A DNA stretch of 64,000 nt from contig NC_087084.1 of NCBI RefSeq assembly GCF_026151205.1, forward strand, positions 4,765,538 through 4,829,537, in the 5' to 3' direction. Each line of letters begins with the position of its first letter. Positions within the stretch are counted from its first letter, which is position 1. Both the position numbers and the translations under genes were made by a program. The stretch is from Bolinopsis microptera (lineage: Eukaryota > Ctenophora > Tentaculata > Lobata > Bolinopsidae). Positions 12,201-20,736 of the stretch are shown here, piece by piece. Below the pieces are notes generated by a model, which was given only the letters and a program-made list of their open reading frames with translations, did not search any database and was not told where the DNA came from.

Positions 12201-12956
12201 TTCGCTCTAGTTCTTCTTCTCCCAAAATACCGGGTCCCCCTCTTCGCTCTAGTTCTTCTTCTCCCAAAATACCGGGTCCCCCTCTTCGCTCTAGTTCTTC
12301 TTCTCCCAAAATACCGGGTCCCCCTCTTCGCTCTAGTTCTTCTTCTCCCAAAATACCGGGTCCCCCTCTCGTCTCTAAAAGGGATGCTACTTCCGCCTGA
12401 AAAAATCAACGATCAAAGTTGATAAAAATCGTGAAGATAGCAATATTTAGTCATTTTAACAATCTTCCATCAATTTGGCCGTATCCCCACGTGTGCAACT
12501 TTTTTATTTTCAACTGTTAAACTAATTTAGTGTTGAACAGATGATAAAGTTTATTTTAATTTGAAACTCTTACCTCTTTCTTTACTAGTTTTACATTTGC
12601 CACGTTTTCGGGGTCTGCTACTTCCGTCTGAAAAAATTAACGATCATTAACATTATGCCAAGCTGTATGTCGGATTCGGGATGTGTCTCTTTTTTAGATC
12701 TTGACTAATTTCTAAAATAAACTCCATGTAAGATTAAAAACTTTATAGCAATTATAATAAAATATAACTCAAAACTAACGAAGATACCGATAATGAATCG
12801 AAAAATAAAGTTGATATCACTCTGTTTTCGTTTTTTTTTGTTGAAATAAAATCATAAACTGGTTTAAACTCTCACCTCACTGTTGAGGCTCCTGGCTGTG
12901 CCAGGAGCAAACAGGGCCACAAAGAAAGTGAGGAGCACTACTGTAGTTACAGCCAT
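3280..12956 (-). CDS. secreted multi-copy repeat (peptide-precursor-like) gene, interrupted by an LTR element
   Basis: Four exons, all joined by phase-0 GT-AG introns. Exon 1 (12956-12876) encodes 27 residues with a clear signal peptide: MAVTTVVLLTFF, then VALFAPGTA and likely cleavage before RS. Exon 2 (12627-12574) encodes 18 residues. Exon 3 (12396-4409) carries about 41 units of 14 residues, consensus GGPGILGEEELERR, then a Lys/Arg-rich segment ending PVPEEDP before the donor GTAAGG. Exon 4 (3450-3280) encodes 56 residues including one degenerate unit (GGIFGEEELETRGG). Exon 3 contains the LTR element 5082-11273; without it and one 5-bp target duplication the exon is 1791 bp, in frame, giving about 698 residues in all. 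With it, translation stops at 11266-11268 just inside the LTR, after about 26 units. Signal peptide, identical units and dibasic spacers resemble neuropeptide or other multi-copy secreted precursors. I recognise no named family; a repetitive structural or defence protein is possible. Confidence 0.75.
3586..4125 (+). pseudogene. LINE apurinic-endonuclease fragment in the last intron of the precursor gene
   Basis: An open plus-strand frame of about 180 codons matches the C-terminal part of the endonuclease domain of non-LTR retrotransposons. The pattern RLMDFCAANQLVIGGTLF is followed by GTWRSPNG, NQIDHICINGR and GSDHYLVRG. The SDH motif contains a catalytic histidine of the exonuclease/endonuclease/phosphatase fold. 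The upstream half of the endonuclease and the whole reverse transcriptase are missing, and the frame stops at 4123-4125. It lies antisense inside the intron 3451-4408, so it is a dead fragment. The exact clade cannot be fixed from this piece. Confidence 0.8.
4500..5081 (-). repeat. 42-bp minisatellite, 3' block (15 units, variable)
   Basis: Fifteen 42-bp units encode the 14-residue repeat on the minus strand. Here the units vary: one reads GHPYIMGEEELE, others begin AG or RG instead of GG, and two end ETR instead of ERR. Because 42 is divisible by three, several frames on both strands stay open. The block ends at the LTR insertion, with target duplication CTCTT at 5077-5081. Confidence 0.95.
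5082..5706 (-). repeat. 3' LTR of the retrotransposon
   Basis: 625 bp, near-identical to 10651-11273. It contains the CACGTG-type motifs CCACGTGATACCACGTGG near 5571-5588. It is the 3' LTR because the element is read on the minus strand. Confidence 0.92.
5707..6914 (-). other. non-coding 3' region of the LTR element, with ACGTG motif cluster
   Basis: Between the tail ORF and the 3' LTR I find no coding frame. At 5870-6050 the core ACGTG or its complement recurs at least eight times. A 39-bp minisatellite follows at 6236-6489. Just inside the LTR the minus strand reads CCCGGGGGATA, a weak candidate polypurine tract. Confidence 0.5.
6236..6489. repeat. 39-bp minisatellite inside the LTR element
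   Basis: About 6.5 copies of a 39-bp unit starting CCGTACACCTAGT and containing ACGAACATAACTT. Units differ at a few positions (TTACGAAC or TCACGAAC, TTACACAA or TTGCATAA). Confidence 0.9.
6915..8648 (-). CDS. post-protease linker fused to Pol C-terminal tail, with 16-residue repeats
   Basis: The frame is open for 577 codons and begins right after the protease remnant. It runs further upstream in the same frame to an in-frame TAA at 8687-8685, so the listed start is only a frame limit. Residues 1-110 or so (IIPPNTVQYIRG, LVPIKCVNSTDEQ, IRKNKIVALLKPV) resemble the segment between protease and RT in Ty3-like Pol. Residues 230-370 or so hold about eight copies of a 16-residue unit (DHNASAVSESFSNVTR). 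The last 40 residues (RSLRNRAQLKRPDYF, then a basic end) resemble the C-terminal end of Pol after integrase. The RT, RNase H and integrase cores are absent, so this looks like an internal-deletion product. Confidence 0.7.
   Translation of the reverse strand: MLTNGDSVPFTEKPENVKQQIKVRCSKVTIIPPNTVQYIRGKLQAKGVNFKGVIKPQYKQGIGDTGISFAHAVVHSDKILVPIKCVNSTDEQITIRKNKIVALLKPVGGKKFIHGVQRIRGQDIGVRGTAIDRQAQENRGQAEKFCGERWTQNELLESHGLNMIKATKSNAEEDRRSRVPFRRSFAEASCQTEVILDERSGGEEFTRSAGVNTILSHNASAISELDSISNVECDYNASSVSESFSNVTRDHNASAVSESFSNVTRDHNASAVSESFSNVTRDHNASAVSESFINVTRDHNASAVSESFSNVTRDHNASAVSESFINVTRDHNASAVSESSSNITRDHNAYSVSESSENSFGVISDVDNVMCGMGENNKVCSSGSEIVIGDGAHGWKNEIMRDTVRSDSGDSDSSSDEELWMPEQVERGSFVVQESTLSSQNIDIPDVPLSPEYTLPFRTESQDISIQHDPQTPDRVNTPIHISSPIQETGSSFGSFYTPGWSRGVEEPTSGIEDSLSPVELGESNSTLAYLPEEQSTPVVSGGRSLRNRAQLKRPDYFRPVSRINAVLKRVKRKLGF
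7575..7965 (-). repeat. 48-bp tandem repeat in the tail ORF
   Basis: About eight 48-bp units encode the 16-residue repeat. Each unit contains GATCACGTGTAACATTA. Most units differ by one or two bases, for example SFSNVTR versus SFINVTR. Confidence 0.92.
8685..9260 (-). pseudogene. retropepsin (protease) of the LTR element, disrupted
   Basis: The N-terminal part reads VAAYLFVDSGSAVSIVS, with the catalytic DSG codons at about 9163-9155. The C-terminal part, at about 8830-8688, includes FVVTDLLDTEFLIGDDFLR, the usual end of a retroviral-type aspartic protease. A non-homologous stretch of about 227 bp (8832-9058) separates the halves; its length modulo 3 explains the frame difference. An in-frame TAA follows FLR at 8687-8685. 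The N-terminal half is in the -1 frame relative to gag, as expected for a frameshift-expressed Gag-Pro. It cannot be functional as it stands. Confidence 0.8.
8832..9058 (-). mobile_element. short insertion splitting the protease
   Basis: About 227 bp with no similarity to the element. On the minus strand it ends in a run of nine A next to the resumption of protease sequence, which suggests a short retroposed (SINE-like) insertion. A target duplication is not clear and the borders are approximate. Confidence 0.45.
9259..10623 (-). CDS. gag: Gag polyprotein of the LTR element
   Basis: 454 residues, intact from ATG (MSGLTNMEQ) to stop. Residues about 5-105 are Glu/Lys/Arg-rich with long heptad-like stretches, a probable coiled coil. 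Residues about 130-300 resemble a retrotransposon capsid domain (FCTFLQRFEQWVL, MRQEALESVEQFAERI). Three CCHC zinc knuckles follow: CQMCGKKGHKADSC, CQLCEGKGHVASVC and CYNCHGEGHIQRFC, the last two separated by Ser/Arg-rich spacers. Gag assembles the particle and the knuckles bind RNA. It starts about 28 bp inside the 5' LTR (10651-11273). An intact Gag in an element without RT is notable. Confidence 0.9.
   Translation of the reverse strand: MSGLTNMEQEMKELVEEEKRIVDQIVEVRLEMKSWDTSDKETEIKESKVELFDLSEKREECLNRVRELERDMIKWREEAELEREELMRERDVKMEKTSNVLQEIARTTVRGDLQPGNTERDKGEYTMKCKAPRYRKNDDFCTFLQRFEQWVLLCGVKDNLDLRLANQIEDDAKFKKVKNIRLLSEERGDVKMLISAVKRELYPATDARITRTTFHKMRQEALESVEQFAERIQDTAEKIYPRAVERESAGITVLIQGVRDPAIKRRLLQMNTETRNFDSVIRLAVQEEHISKALEGDMDSDPMTKLEFSTPTYGVGRQGEREKDENDCQMCGKKGHKADSCWSNIVCQLCEGKGHVASVCRSRVSPVEQSSREVSRGASRGASRDASRGESRRPLICYNCHGEGHIQRFCNVDRGRSGGRGRQYRPTETEQHGMQRDHLNGRATGQNSFPISRN
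10630..10647 (-). promoter_or_regulatory. candidate tRNA primer-binding site
   Basis: Three bases inside the 5' LTR the minus strand reads TGGAGAACCTAGG. It has the TGG start and the place of a primer-binding site, but I could not match it to a particular tRNA. Confidence 0.3.
10651..11273 (-). repeat. 5' LTR of the retrotransposon
   Basis: 623 bp. Relative to the other LTR it has GTTAAC for GTGAAC, AAAACT for AAATCT, and a 2-bp deletion near 10777. These few changes date the insertion as recent. Confidence 0.92.
11274..12366 (-). repeat. 42-bp minisatellite, 5' block (about 26 near-identical units)
   Basis: About 26 units with almost no variation by eye, in contrast to the variable 15-unit block on the other side of the LTR element. 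On the minus strand each encodes GGPGILGEEELERR. The first unit is preceded by ETR and lies 30 bp inside the exon. Confidence 0.96.
12574..12627 (-). CDS. exon 2 of the precursor gene
   Basis: 54 bp, 18 residues (TEVADPENVANVKLVKKE), bounded by TTTTTTCAG and GTAAGAG. Its first codons and upstream acceptor (TTTTTTCAG, then A/GCGGAAGTAGCA) closely match the start of exon 3 (12396), as though one exon start had been duplicated. Confidence 0.75.
12876..12956 (-). CDS. exon 1 of the precursor gene (signal peptide)
   Basis: 27 codons from the ATG at 12956-12954 to the donor GTGAGAG. A hydrophobic core VVLLTFFVALF is followed by APGTA, a good signal-peptidase site. The protein is therefore expected in the secretory pathway. 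Confidence 0.78.
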
Positions 12957-13546
12957 GACTGCTGAATTACATGTTTAGTTCATTATTTGGTCAGCTTTGC
13001 CGTTTTGCCCCGATTTTAACCTTTTAATTTTAAAAAGTACTCGAGCAAGTTAAATACTCGTATGTTTTTTATTTTATAAATTTATGTGACACCGTTTAAA
13101 CGCCTATAAATGTTTCAAAGCTCGGCTTACTAAAACTAGTCCATCGTTATTCATCGGATTCAGGGCTTTAAAAATGTTAAAGTGATTAACCTTTATCAAA
13201 AGCAAATTGGTCACGTTAACGCAACTAGTGAACTTGACGTCGGGCACGGTATTCTACGAATTAAAAGAATTATTTTCTCCGTCTGTTAGTATTTTCACAG
13301 CGTCAAATTTCTTTTTTGTAATCGGAAAACGTATTTTCGAAAATAGAAAATATCACGATATTATTATGATATTATTCCAAAACAGATTTTTGGTCGCCTG
13401 TGAAACCGAATCGCCCACAAGTACACCATGCAGGATTGTATTTTCTATAAATGGGCAAACATACGCTGAGAGATCATGAAATTGCAGCACAAGAGTTTGA
13501 AATTGAATTAATAAGTACAAAATATAAAAAAACTGCAAAGGATGTT
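12957..13546 (-). promoter_or_regulatory. presumed promoter region of the precursor gene
   Basis: On the minus strand TATAAAA lies at 13078-13072, about 115 bases upstream of the ATG, a plausible TATA box. The rest is AT-rich and borders the satellite array. Short open frames here on both strands look random. Confidence 0.35.
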
Positions 13547-14863
13547 CAAAAATGTTGCCAAGTTGTAACGTTACAACTTGTTGCCAGGATGGTTGAGCGA
13601 GTACTGACTTACTGAGCAGTTGTAAGCTCTAAACTGCTCGCAGCATACTCTAAACAGACACTTCTTCATGATGCCTAAGATTGCAGATTCTCATGATGAT
13701 CATTGATCATGAACTTTCCCCTATTCGCACACCGAATGGGTGTATAAACACATGATTATATAGATCACTCAATTCTTTTTGCTTATATGCAGTACATGTA
13801 TATTGAAAATTACACGATGGAGTGCCCGGTACGTTGTTTTGTGACCTCAACAACTTGAGGGGGAAACATGGTTATTGTCCTTCTTACATAGTTATTCAAC
13901 GGTTTTTACTAAATCCTCGTAATTCTTCGCATCATTTTGATTTATTAACATCAATTCTCAAATTATTTGTTATATAGTAGTGTTGAAAGTACTAAATATA
14001 TATATAAGTGACTAGGCGAGTGGGCGGGCCGCAGCACTTTTTTTGTCGGAACCTATCTACAGTAACAACTATCTGTTTGGTCTACTGAGAAACCTTGTTT
14101 ACTGTAGTTATGCTATTTTTGTAAAACAACGTACTAAAATAATGTTTTTGCATGGTGTCTAACAATGTAAGTGTAATCGGTACACTGGGTACAGTTCAGC
14201 AAATAACACAGAGGGGAGTCCCCCGGTTTCAGTTATATGGCTATAATTGTCCTGCCTGAGTTGTGAGCAGGACATGAAAGGAGATAAAATTAAACTTGGT
14301 CGGATTTTTAAAAATGTTGTACCATAAAATTTGTTATACTTATTTGGAATGATCAGTGAGTTCCGTCATAGTGCCATATTTAATGATGCGCGGATTTTGG
14401 AGCCAAAACAGCAGCTAATTTGAGAATTAACTTAATGTCTGATGATTGGATATGCTCCAAATTTTTCGGAAAGCTTCTTTTTAAGTGCTCAAAGGTGTCC
14501 ACAAATTTTGCCTAGTTGTTACGTTACAACTTGGTGCCTGGATGGTTGAGCGTGTACTGACTTACTGAGTAGTTGTAAGCTCTAAACTGCTCGCAGCATA
14601 CTTTGAACAGACACTTCTTCGTGATGCCTAAGATTGCAGATTCTCATGATGATGAACATTCCCTTATTCGCACACCGAATGGGTGTATAAACACATGATT
14701 ATATAGATCACTCAATTCTTTTTGCTTTTATGGAGTACATGTATATTGAAAATTACACGATAGAGTGCCCGGTACGTTGTTTTGTGACCTCAACAACTTG
14801 AGGGGGAAACATGGTTATTGTCCTTCTTAAGCCCTTTGTATCATTTAGAAGACATAGTTATTC

Positions 14864-15289
14864 GGCGGAGTCTAAAAAGTGACTACCCGACTCACCATGA
14901 TTATCGCTCATAGAACATATTATATCAATGACTTGCATTCAATTTTTTTAAATATTGATCCCATTAACTTCTTCAATACACAGGACTTAATACGTCCACA
15001 AGATAAAAACGTACCTTTAAAAAATGAAGACTGGATATCCACGCCCACCCTCAATAAAGAAGAAAAGAAGAACACCCAACATACAGGAACACTCTTCGGT
15101 CCCTCCTTTACTATCTTTATACTTTTATTATGGTTACTATTTTTCCATATTGTTATTTTTATACCCAGTCGGCTCAGTGTGTTTTGGTTCGGGCCTTGCT
15201 TGCTGGCCCTGCCATGGCTCTCTAGCTTAGGCAGGTTTGACTTATACATATATATATTTCATTGCTGAACTTCTACACAATAAAAAAAA
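14864..15289 (+). mobile_element. retro-insert copy 1 in the satellite
   Basis: A 426-bp segment is present only in long units. It interrupts the sequence that elsewhere forms the right arm of the hairpin (GACATAGTTATTC, then GTTTTGACT). It ends CACAATAAAAAAAA, a polyadenylation-signal and poly(A) pattern, so it looks like a 5'-truncated retroposed sequence. It holds an ORF from the ATG at 14897 to 15268 (123 residues) with one hydrophobic stretch (FTIFILLLWLLFFHIVIFI). I do not recognise the protein; it may be the 3' end of a non-LTR or Penelope-type element. Confidence 0.6.
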
Positions 15290-16322
15290 CTGTTTTGACT
15301 TTTGACTAGATCCTCGTAATTCTTCGCATCATTTATTAACATCAATTCTCAAATTATTTGTTATATAGTAGTGTTGAAAGTATTAAATATATATATAAGT
15401 GACTTGGCGAGTGGGCGGGCCACAGCACTTTTTTTTGTCGGAACCTATCTACAGTAACAACTGTCTGTTTGGTCTACTAAGAAACCTTGAGGTAGATTCA
15501 TAAGCACTCAACAACTATGATGACGAAGTATCTCGCTGTCCTGCCTGTCAAAGAACTTACTGTAGTTATGTTATCTTTGTAAAACAACGTACTAAAATAA
15601 TGTTTTTGCATGGTGTCTAACAATGTAAGTGTAATCGGTACACTGGGTACAGTTCAGCAAATAACACAGAGGGGAGTCCCCCGGTTTCATTAATATGGCT
15701 ATAATTGTCCTGCCTGAGTTGTGAGCAGGACATGAAAGGAGATAAAATTAAACTTGGTCGGATTTTTAAAAATGTTGTACCATAAAATTTGTTATACTTA
15801 TTTGGAATGATCAGTGAGTTCCGTCATAGTGCCATATTTAATGATGCGCGGATTTTGGAGCCAAAACAGCAGCTAATATGAGAATTAACTTAATGTCTGA
15901 TGATTGGATATGCTCCAAATTTTTCGGAAAGCTTCTTTTTAAGTGCTCAAAGGTGTCCAAAAATGTTGCCTAGTTGTTACGTTACAACTTGGTGCCTGGA
16001 TGATTGAGCGTAAGTACTGACTTACTGAGTAGTTTAAGCTCTAAACTGCTCGCAGCATACTCTAAACAGACACTTCTTCATGATGCCTAAGATTGCAGAT
16101 TCTCATGATGATGAACGTTCCAGTATTTGCACACCGAATGGGTGTATAAACACATGATTATATAGATCACTCAATTCTTTTTGCTTTTATGGAGTACATG
16201 TATATTGAAAATTACACGATAGAGTGCCCGGTACGTTGTTTTGTGACCTCAACAACTTGAGGGGGAAACATGGTTATTGTCCTTCTTAAGCCCTTTGTAT
16301 CATTTAGAAGACATAGTTATTC

Positions 16323-16746
16323 GGCGGAGTCTAAAAAGTGACTACCCGACTCACCATGATTATCGCTCATAGAACATATTATATCAATGACTTGCATTCA
16401 ATTTTTTTAAATATTGATCCCATTAACTTCTTCAATACACAGGACTTAATACGTCCACAAGATAAAAACGTACCTTTAAAAAATGAAGACTGGATATCCA
16501 CGCCCACCCTCAATAAAGAAGAAAAGAAGAACACCCAACATACAGGAACACTCTTCGGTCCCTCCTTTACTATCTTTATACTTTTATTATGGTTACTATT
16601 TTTCCATATTGTTATTTTTATACCCAGTCGGCTCAGTGTGTTTTGGTTCGGGCCTTGCTTGCTGGCCCTGCCATGGCTCTCTAGCTTAGGCAGGTTTGAC
16701 TTATACATATATATATTTCATTGCTGAACTTCTACACAATAAAAAA
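16323..16746 (+). mobile_element. retro-insert copy 2 in the satellite
   Basis: Same segment as at 14864, with a shorter A tail. The encoded ORF is identical in sequence to copy 1. It was amplified with the unit, not inserted again. Confidence 0.6.
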
Positions 16747-17779
16747 GCTGTTTTGACTTTTGACTAGATCCTCGTAATTCTTCGCATCATTTATTAACAT
16801 CAATTCTCAAATTATTTGTTATATAGTAGTGTTGAAAGTATTAAATATATATATAAGTGACTTGGCGAGTGGGCGGGCCACAGCACTTTTTTTTGTCGGA
16901 ACCTATCTACAGTAACAACTGTCTGTTTGGTCTACTAAGAAACCTTGAGGTAGATTCATAAGCACTCAACAACTATGATGACGAAGTATCTCGCTGTCCT
17001 GCCTGTCAAAGAACTTACTGTAGTTATGTTATCTTTGTAAAACAACGTACTAAAATAATGTTTTTGCATGGTGTCTAACAATGTAAGTGTAATCGGTACA
17101 CTGGGTACAGTTCAGCAAATAACACAGAGGGGAGTCCCCCGGTTTCATTAATATGGCTATAATTGTCCTGCCTGAGTTGTGAGCAGGACATGAAAGGAGA
17201 TAAAATTAAACTTGGTCGGATTTTTAAAAATGTTGTACCATAAAATTTGTTATACTTATTTGGAATGATCAGTGAGTTCCGTCATAGTGCCATATTTAAT
17301 GATGCGCGGATTTTGGAGCCAAAACAGCAGCTAATATGAGAATTAACTTAATGTCTGATGATTGGATATGCTCCAAATTTTTCGGAAAGCTTCTTTTTAA
17401 ATGCTCAAAGGTGTCCAAAAATGTTGCCTAGTTGTAACGTTACAACTTGGTGCCTGGATGGTTGAGGGTGTACTGACTTACTGAGTAGTTGTAAGCTCTA
17501 AACTGCTCGCAGCATACTTTGAACAGACACTTCTTCGTGATGCCTAAGATTGCAGATTCTCATGATGATGAACATTCCCTTATTCGCACACCGAATGGGT
17601 GTATAAACACATCATTATATAGATCACTCAATTCTTTTTGCTTTTATGGAGTACATGTATATTGAAAATTACACGATAGAGTGCCCGGTACGTTGTTTTG
17701 TGACCTCAACAACTTGAGGGGGAAACATGGTTATTGTCCTTCTTAAGCCCTTTGTATCATTTAGAAGACATAGTTATTC

Positions 17780-18206
17780 GGCGGAGTCTAAAAAGTGACT
17801 ACCCGACTCACCATGATTATCGCTCATAGAACATATTATATCAATGACTTGCATTCAATTTTTTTAAATATTGATCCCATTAACTTCTTCAATACACAGG
17901 ACTTAATACGTCCACAAGATAAAAACGTACCTTTAAAAAATGAAGACTGGATATCCACGCCCACCCTCAATAAAGAAGAAAAGAAGAACACCCAACATAC
18001 AGGAACACTCTTCGGTCCCTCCTTTACTATCTTTATACTTTTATTATGGTTACTATTTTTCCATATTGTTATTTTTATACCCAGTCGGCTCAGTGTGTTT
18101 TGGTTCGGGCCTTGCTTGCTGGCCCTGCCATGGCTCTCTAGCTTAGGCAGGTTTGACTTATACATATATATATTTCATTGCTGAACTTCTACACAATAAA
18201 AAAAAC
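17780..18206 (+). mobile_element. retro-insert copy 3 in the satellite
   Basis: Same segment and ORF, at the same position in the unit as the other copies. Confidence 0.6.
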
Positions 18207-19212
18207 TGTTTTGACTTTTGACTAGATCCTCGTAATTCTTCGCATCATTTATTAACATCAATTCTCAAATTATTTGTTATATAGTAGTGTTGAAAGTATT
18301 AAATATATATATAAGTGACTTGGCGAGTGGGCGGGCCACAGCACTTTTTTTTGTCGGAACCTATCTACAGTAACAACTGTCTGTTTGGTCTACTAAGAAA
18401 CCTTGAGGTAGATTCATAAGCACTCAACAACTATGATGACGAAATATCTCTCTGTCCTGCCTGTCAAAGAATTTACTGCAGTTATGCTATCTTTGTAAAA
18501 CAACGTACTAAAATAATGTTTTTGCATGGTGTCTAACAATGTAAGTGTAATCGGTACACTGGGTACAGTTCAGCAAATAACACTGAGGGGAGTCCCCCGG
18601 TTTCAGTTATATGGCTATAATTGTCCTGCCTGAGTTGTGAGTAGGACATGAAAGGAGATAAAATTAAACTTGGTCGTATTTTTAAAAATGTTGTACCATA
18701 AAATTTGTTATACTTATTTGGAATGATCAGTGAGTTCCGTCATAATGCCATATTTAATGATGCGCGGTTTTTGGAGCCAAAACAGCAGCTAATTTGAGCA
18801 TTAACTTAATGTCTGATGATTGGATATGCTCCAAATTTTTCGGAAAGCTTCTTTTTAAGTGCTCAAAGGTGTCCAAAAATGTTGCCTAGTTGTAACGTTA
18901 CAACTTGGTGCCTGGATGGTTGAGGGTGTACTGACTTACTGAGTAGTTGTAAGCTCTAAACTGCTCGCAGCATACTTTGAACAGACACTTCTTCATGATG
19001 CCTAAGATTGCAGATTCTCATGATGATGAACGTTCCAGTATTTGCACACCGAATGGGTGTATAAACACATGATTATATAGATCACTCAATTCTTTTTGCT
19101 TTTATGGAGTACATTTATATTGAAAATTACACGATAGAGTGCCCGGTACGTTGTTTTGTGACCTCAACAACTTGAGGGGGAAACATGGTTATTGTCCTTC
19201 TTAAGCCCTATT

Positions 19213-19290
19213 CAAAACCGTTGAATAACTATGTCTACTAAATGATACATAGATGTATCATTTAGTAGACATAGTTATTCAACGGTTTTG
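19213..19290. repeat. 78-bp perfect hairpin in a short unit
   Basis: Arms of 36 nt (CAAAACCGTTGAATAACT at the outer end, perfectly mirrored) surround the six-base loop ATAGAT. The same hairpin recurs at 21745-21822 and 23863-23940. Confidence 0.93.
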
Positions 19291-20312
19291 ACTAAATCCT
19301 CGTAATTCTTCGCATCATTTTGATTTATCAACATCAATTCTCAAATTATTTGTTATATAGTAGTGTTGAAAGTATTAAATATATATATAAGTGACTAGGC
19401 GAGAGGGCGGGCCGCAGCACTCTTGTTGTCGGAACCTATCTACAGTAACAACTATCTGTTTGGTCTACTAAGAAACCTTGAGGTAGATTCATAAGCACTC
19501 AACAACTATGATGACGAAATATCTCTCTGTCCTGCCTGTCAAAGAATTTACTGCAGTTATGCTATCTTTGTAAAACAACGTACTAAAATAATGTTTTTGC
19601 ATGGTGTCTAACAATGTAAGTGTAATCGGTACACTGGGTACAGTTCAGCAAATAACACTGAGGGGAGTCCCCCGGTTTCAGTTATATGGCTATAATTGTC
19701 CTGCCTGAGTTGTGAGTAGGACATGAAAGGAGATAAAATTAAACTTGGTCGTATTTTTAAAAATGTTGTACCATAAAATTTGTTATACTTATTTGGAATG
19801 ATCAGTGAGTTCCGTCATAATGCCATATTTAATGATGCGCGGTTTTTGGAGCCAAAACAGCAGCTAATTTGAGCATTAACTTAATGTCTGATGATTGGAT
19901 ATGCTCCAAATTTTTCGGAAAGCTTCTTTTTAAATGCTCAAAGGTGTCCAAAAATGTTGCCTAGTTGTAACGTTACAACTTGGTGCCTGGATGGTTGAGG
20001 GTGTACTGACTTACTGAGTAGTTGTAAGCTCTAAACTGCTCGCAGCATACTTTGAACAGACACTTCTTCATGATGCCTAAGATTGCAGATTCTCATGATG
20101 ATGAACGTTCCAGTATTTGCACACCGAATGGGTGTATAAACACATGATTATATAGATCACTCAATTCTTTTTGCTTTTATGGAGTACATTTATATTGAAA
20201 ATTACACGATAGAGTGCCCGGTACGTTGTTTTGTGACCTCAACAACTTGAGGGGGAAACATGGTTATTGTCCTTCTTAAGCCCTTTGTATCATTTAGAAG
20301 ACATAGTTATTC

Positions 20313-20736
20313 GGCGGAGTCTAAAAAGTGACTACCCGACTCACCATGATTATCGCTCATAGAACATATTATATCAATGACTTGCATTCAATTTTTTTAA
20401 ATATTGATCCCATTAACTTCTTCAATACACAGGACTTAATACGTCCACAAGATAAAAACGTACCTTTAAAAAATGAAGACTGGATATCCACGCCCACCCT
20501 CAATAAAGAAGAAAAGAAGAACACCCAACATACAGGAACACTCTTCGGTCCCTCCTTTACTATCTTTATACTTTTATTATGGTTACTATTTTTCCATATT
20601 GTTATTTTTATACCCAGTCGGCTCAGTGTGTTTTGGTTCGGGCCTTGCTTGCTGGCCCTGCCATGGCTCTCTAGCTTAGGCAGGTTTGACTTATACATAT
20701 ATATATTTCATTGCTGAACTTCTACACAATAAAAAA
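20313..20736 (+). mobile_element. retro-insert copy 4 in the satellite
   Basis: Same segment and ORF as the three others, in a long unit lying between two short units. Confidence 0.6.

Noticed and set aside
4500-12366. CRISPR-like appearance of the 42-bp array
   Set aside because: Units are contiguous with no unique spacers, are coding, and lie in eukaryotic DNA with introns.
11234-12409. Alternative minus-strand frame (RGTRYFGRRRTRAK repeats)
   Set aside because: Open only because 42 is divisible by three. The exon 3 acceptor and the phases of exons 1, 2 and 4 select the GGPGILGEEELERR frame.
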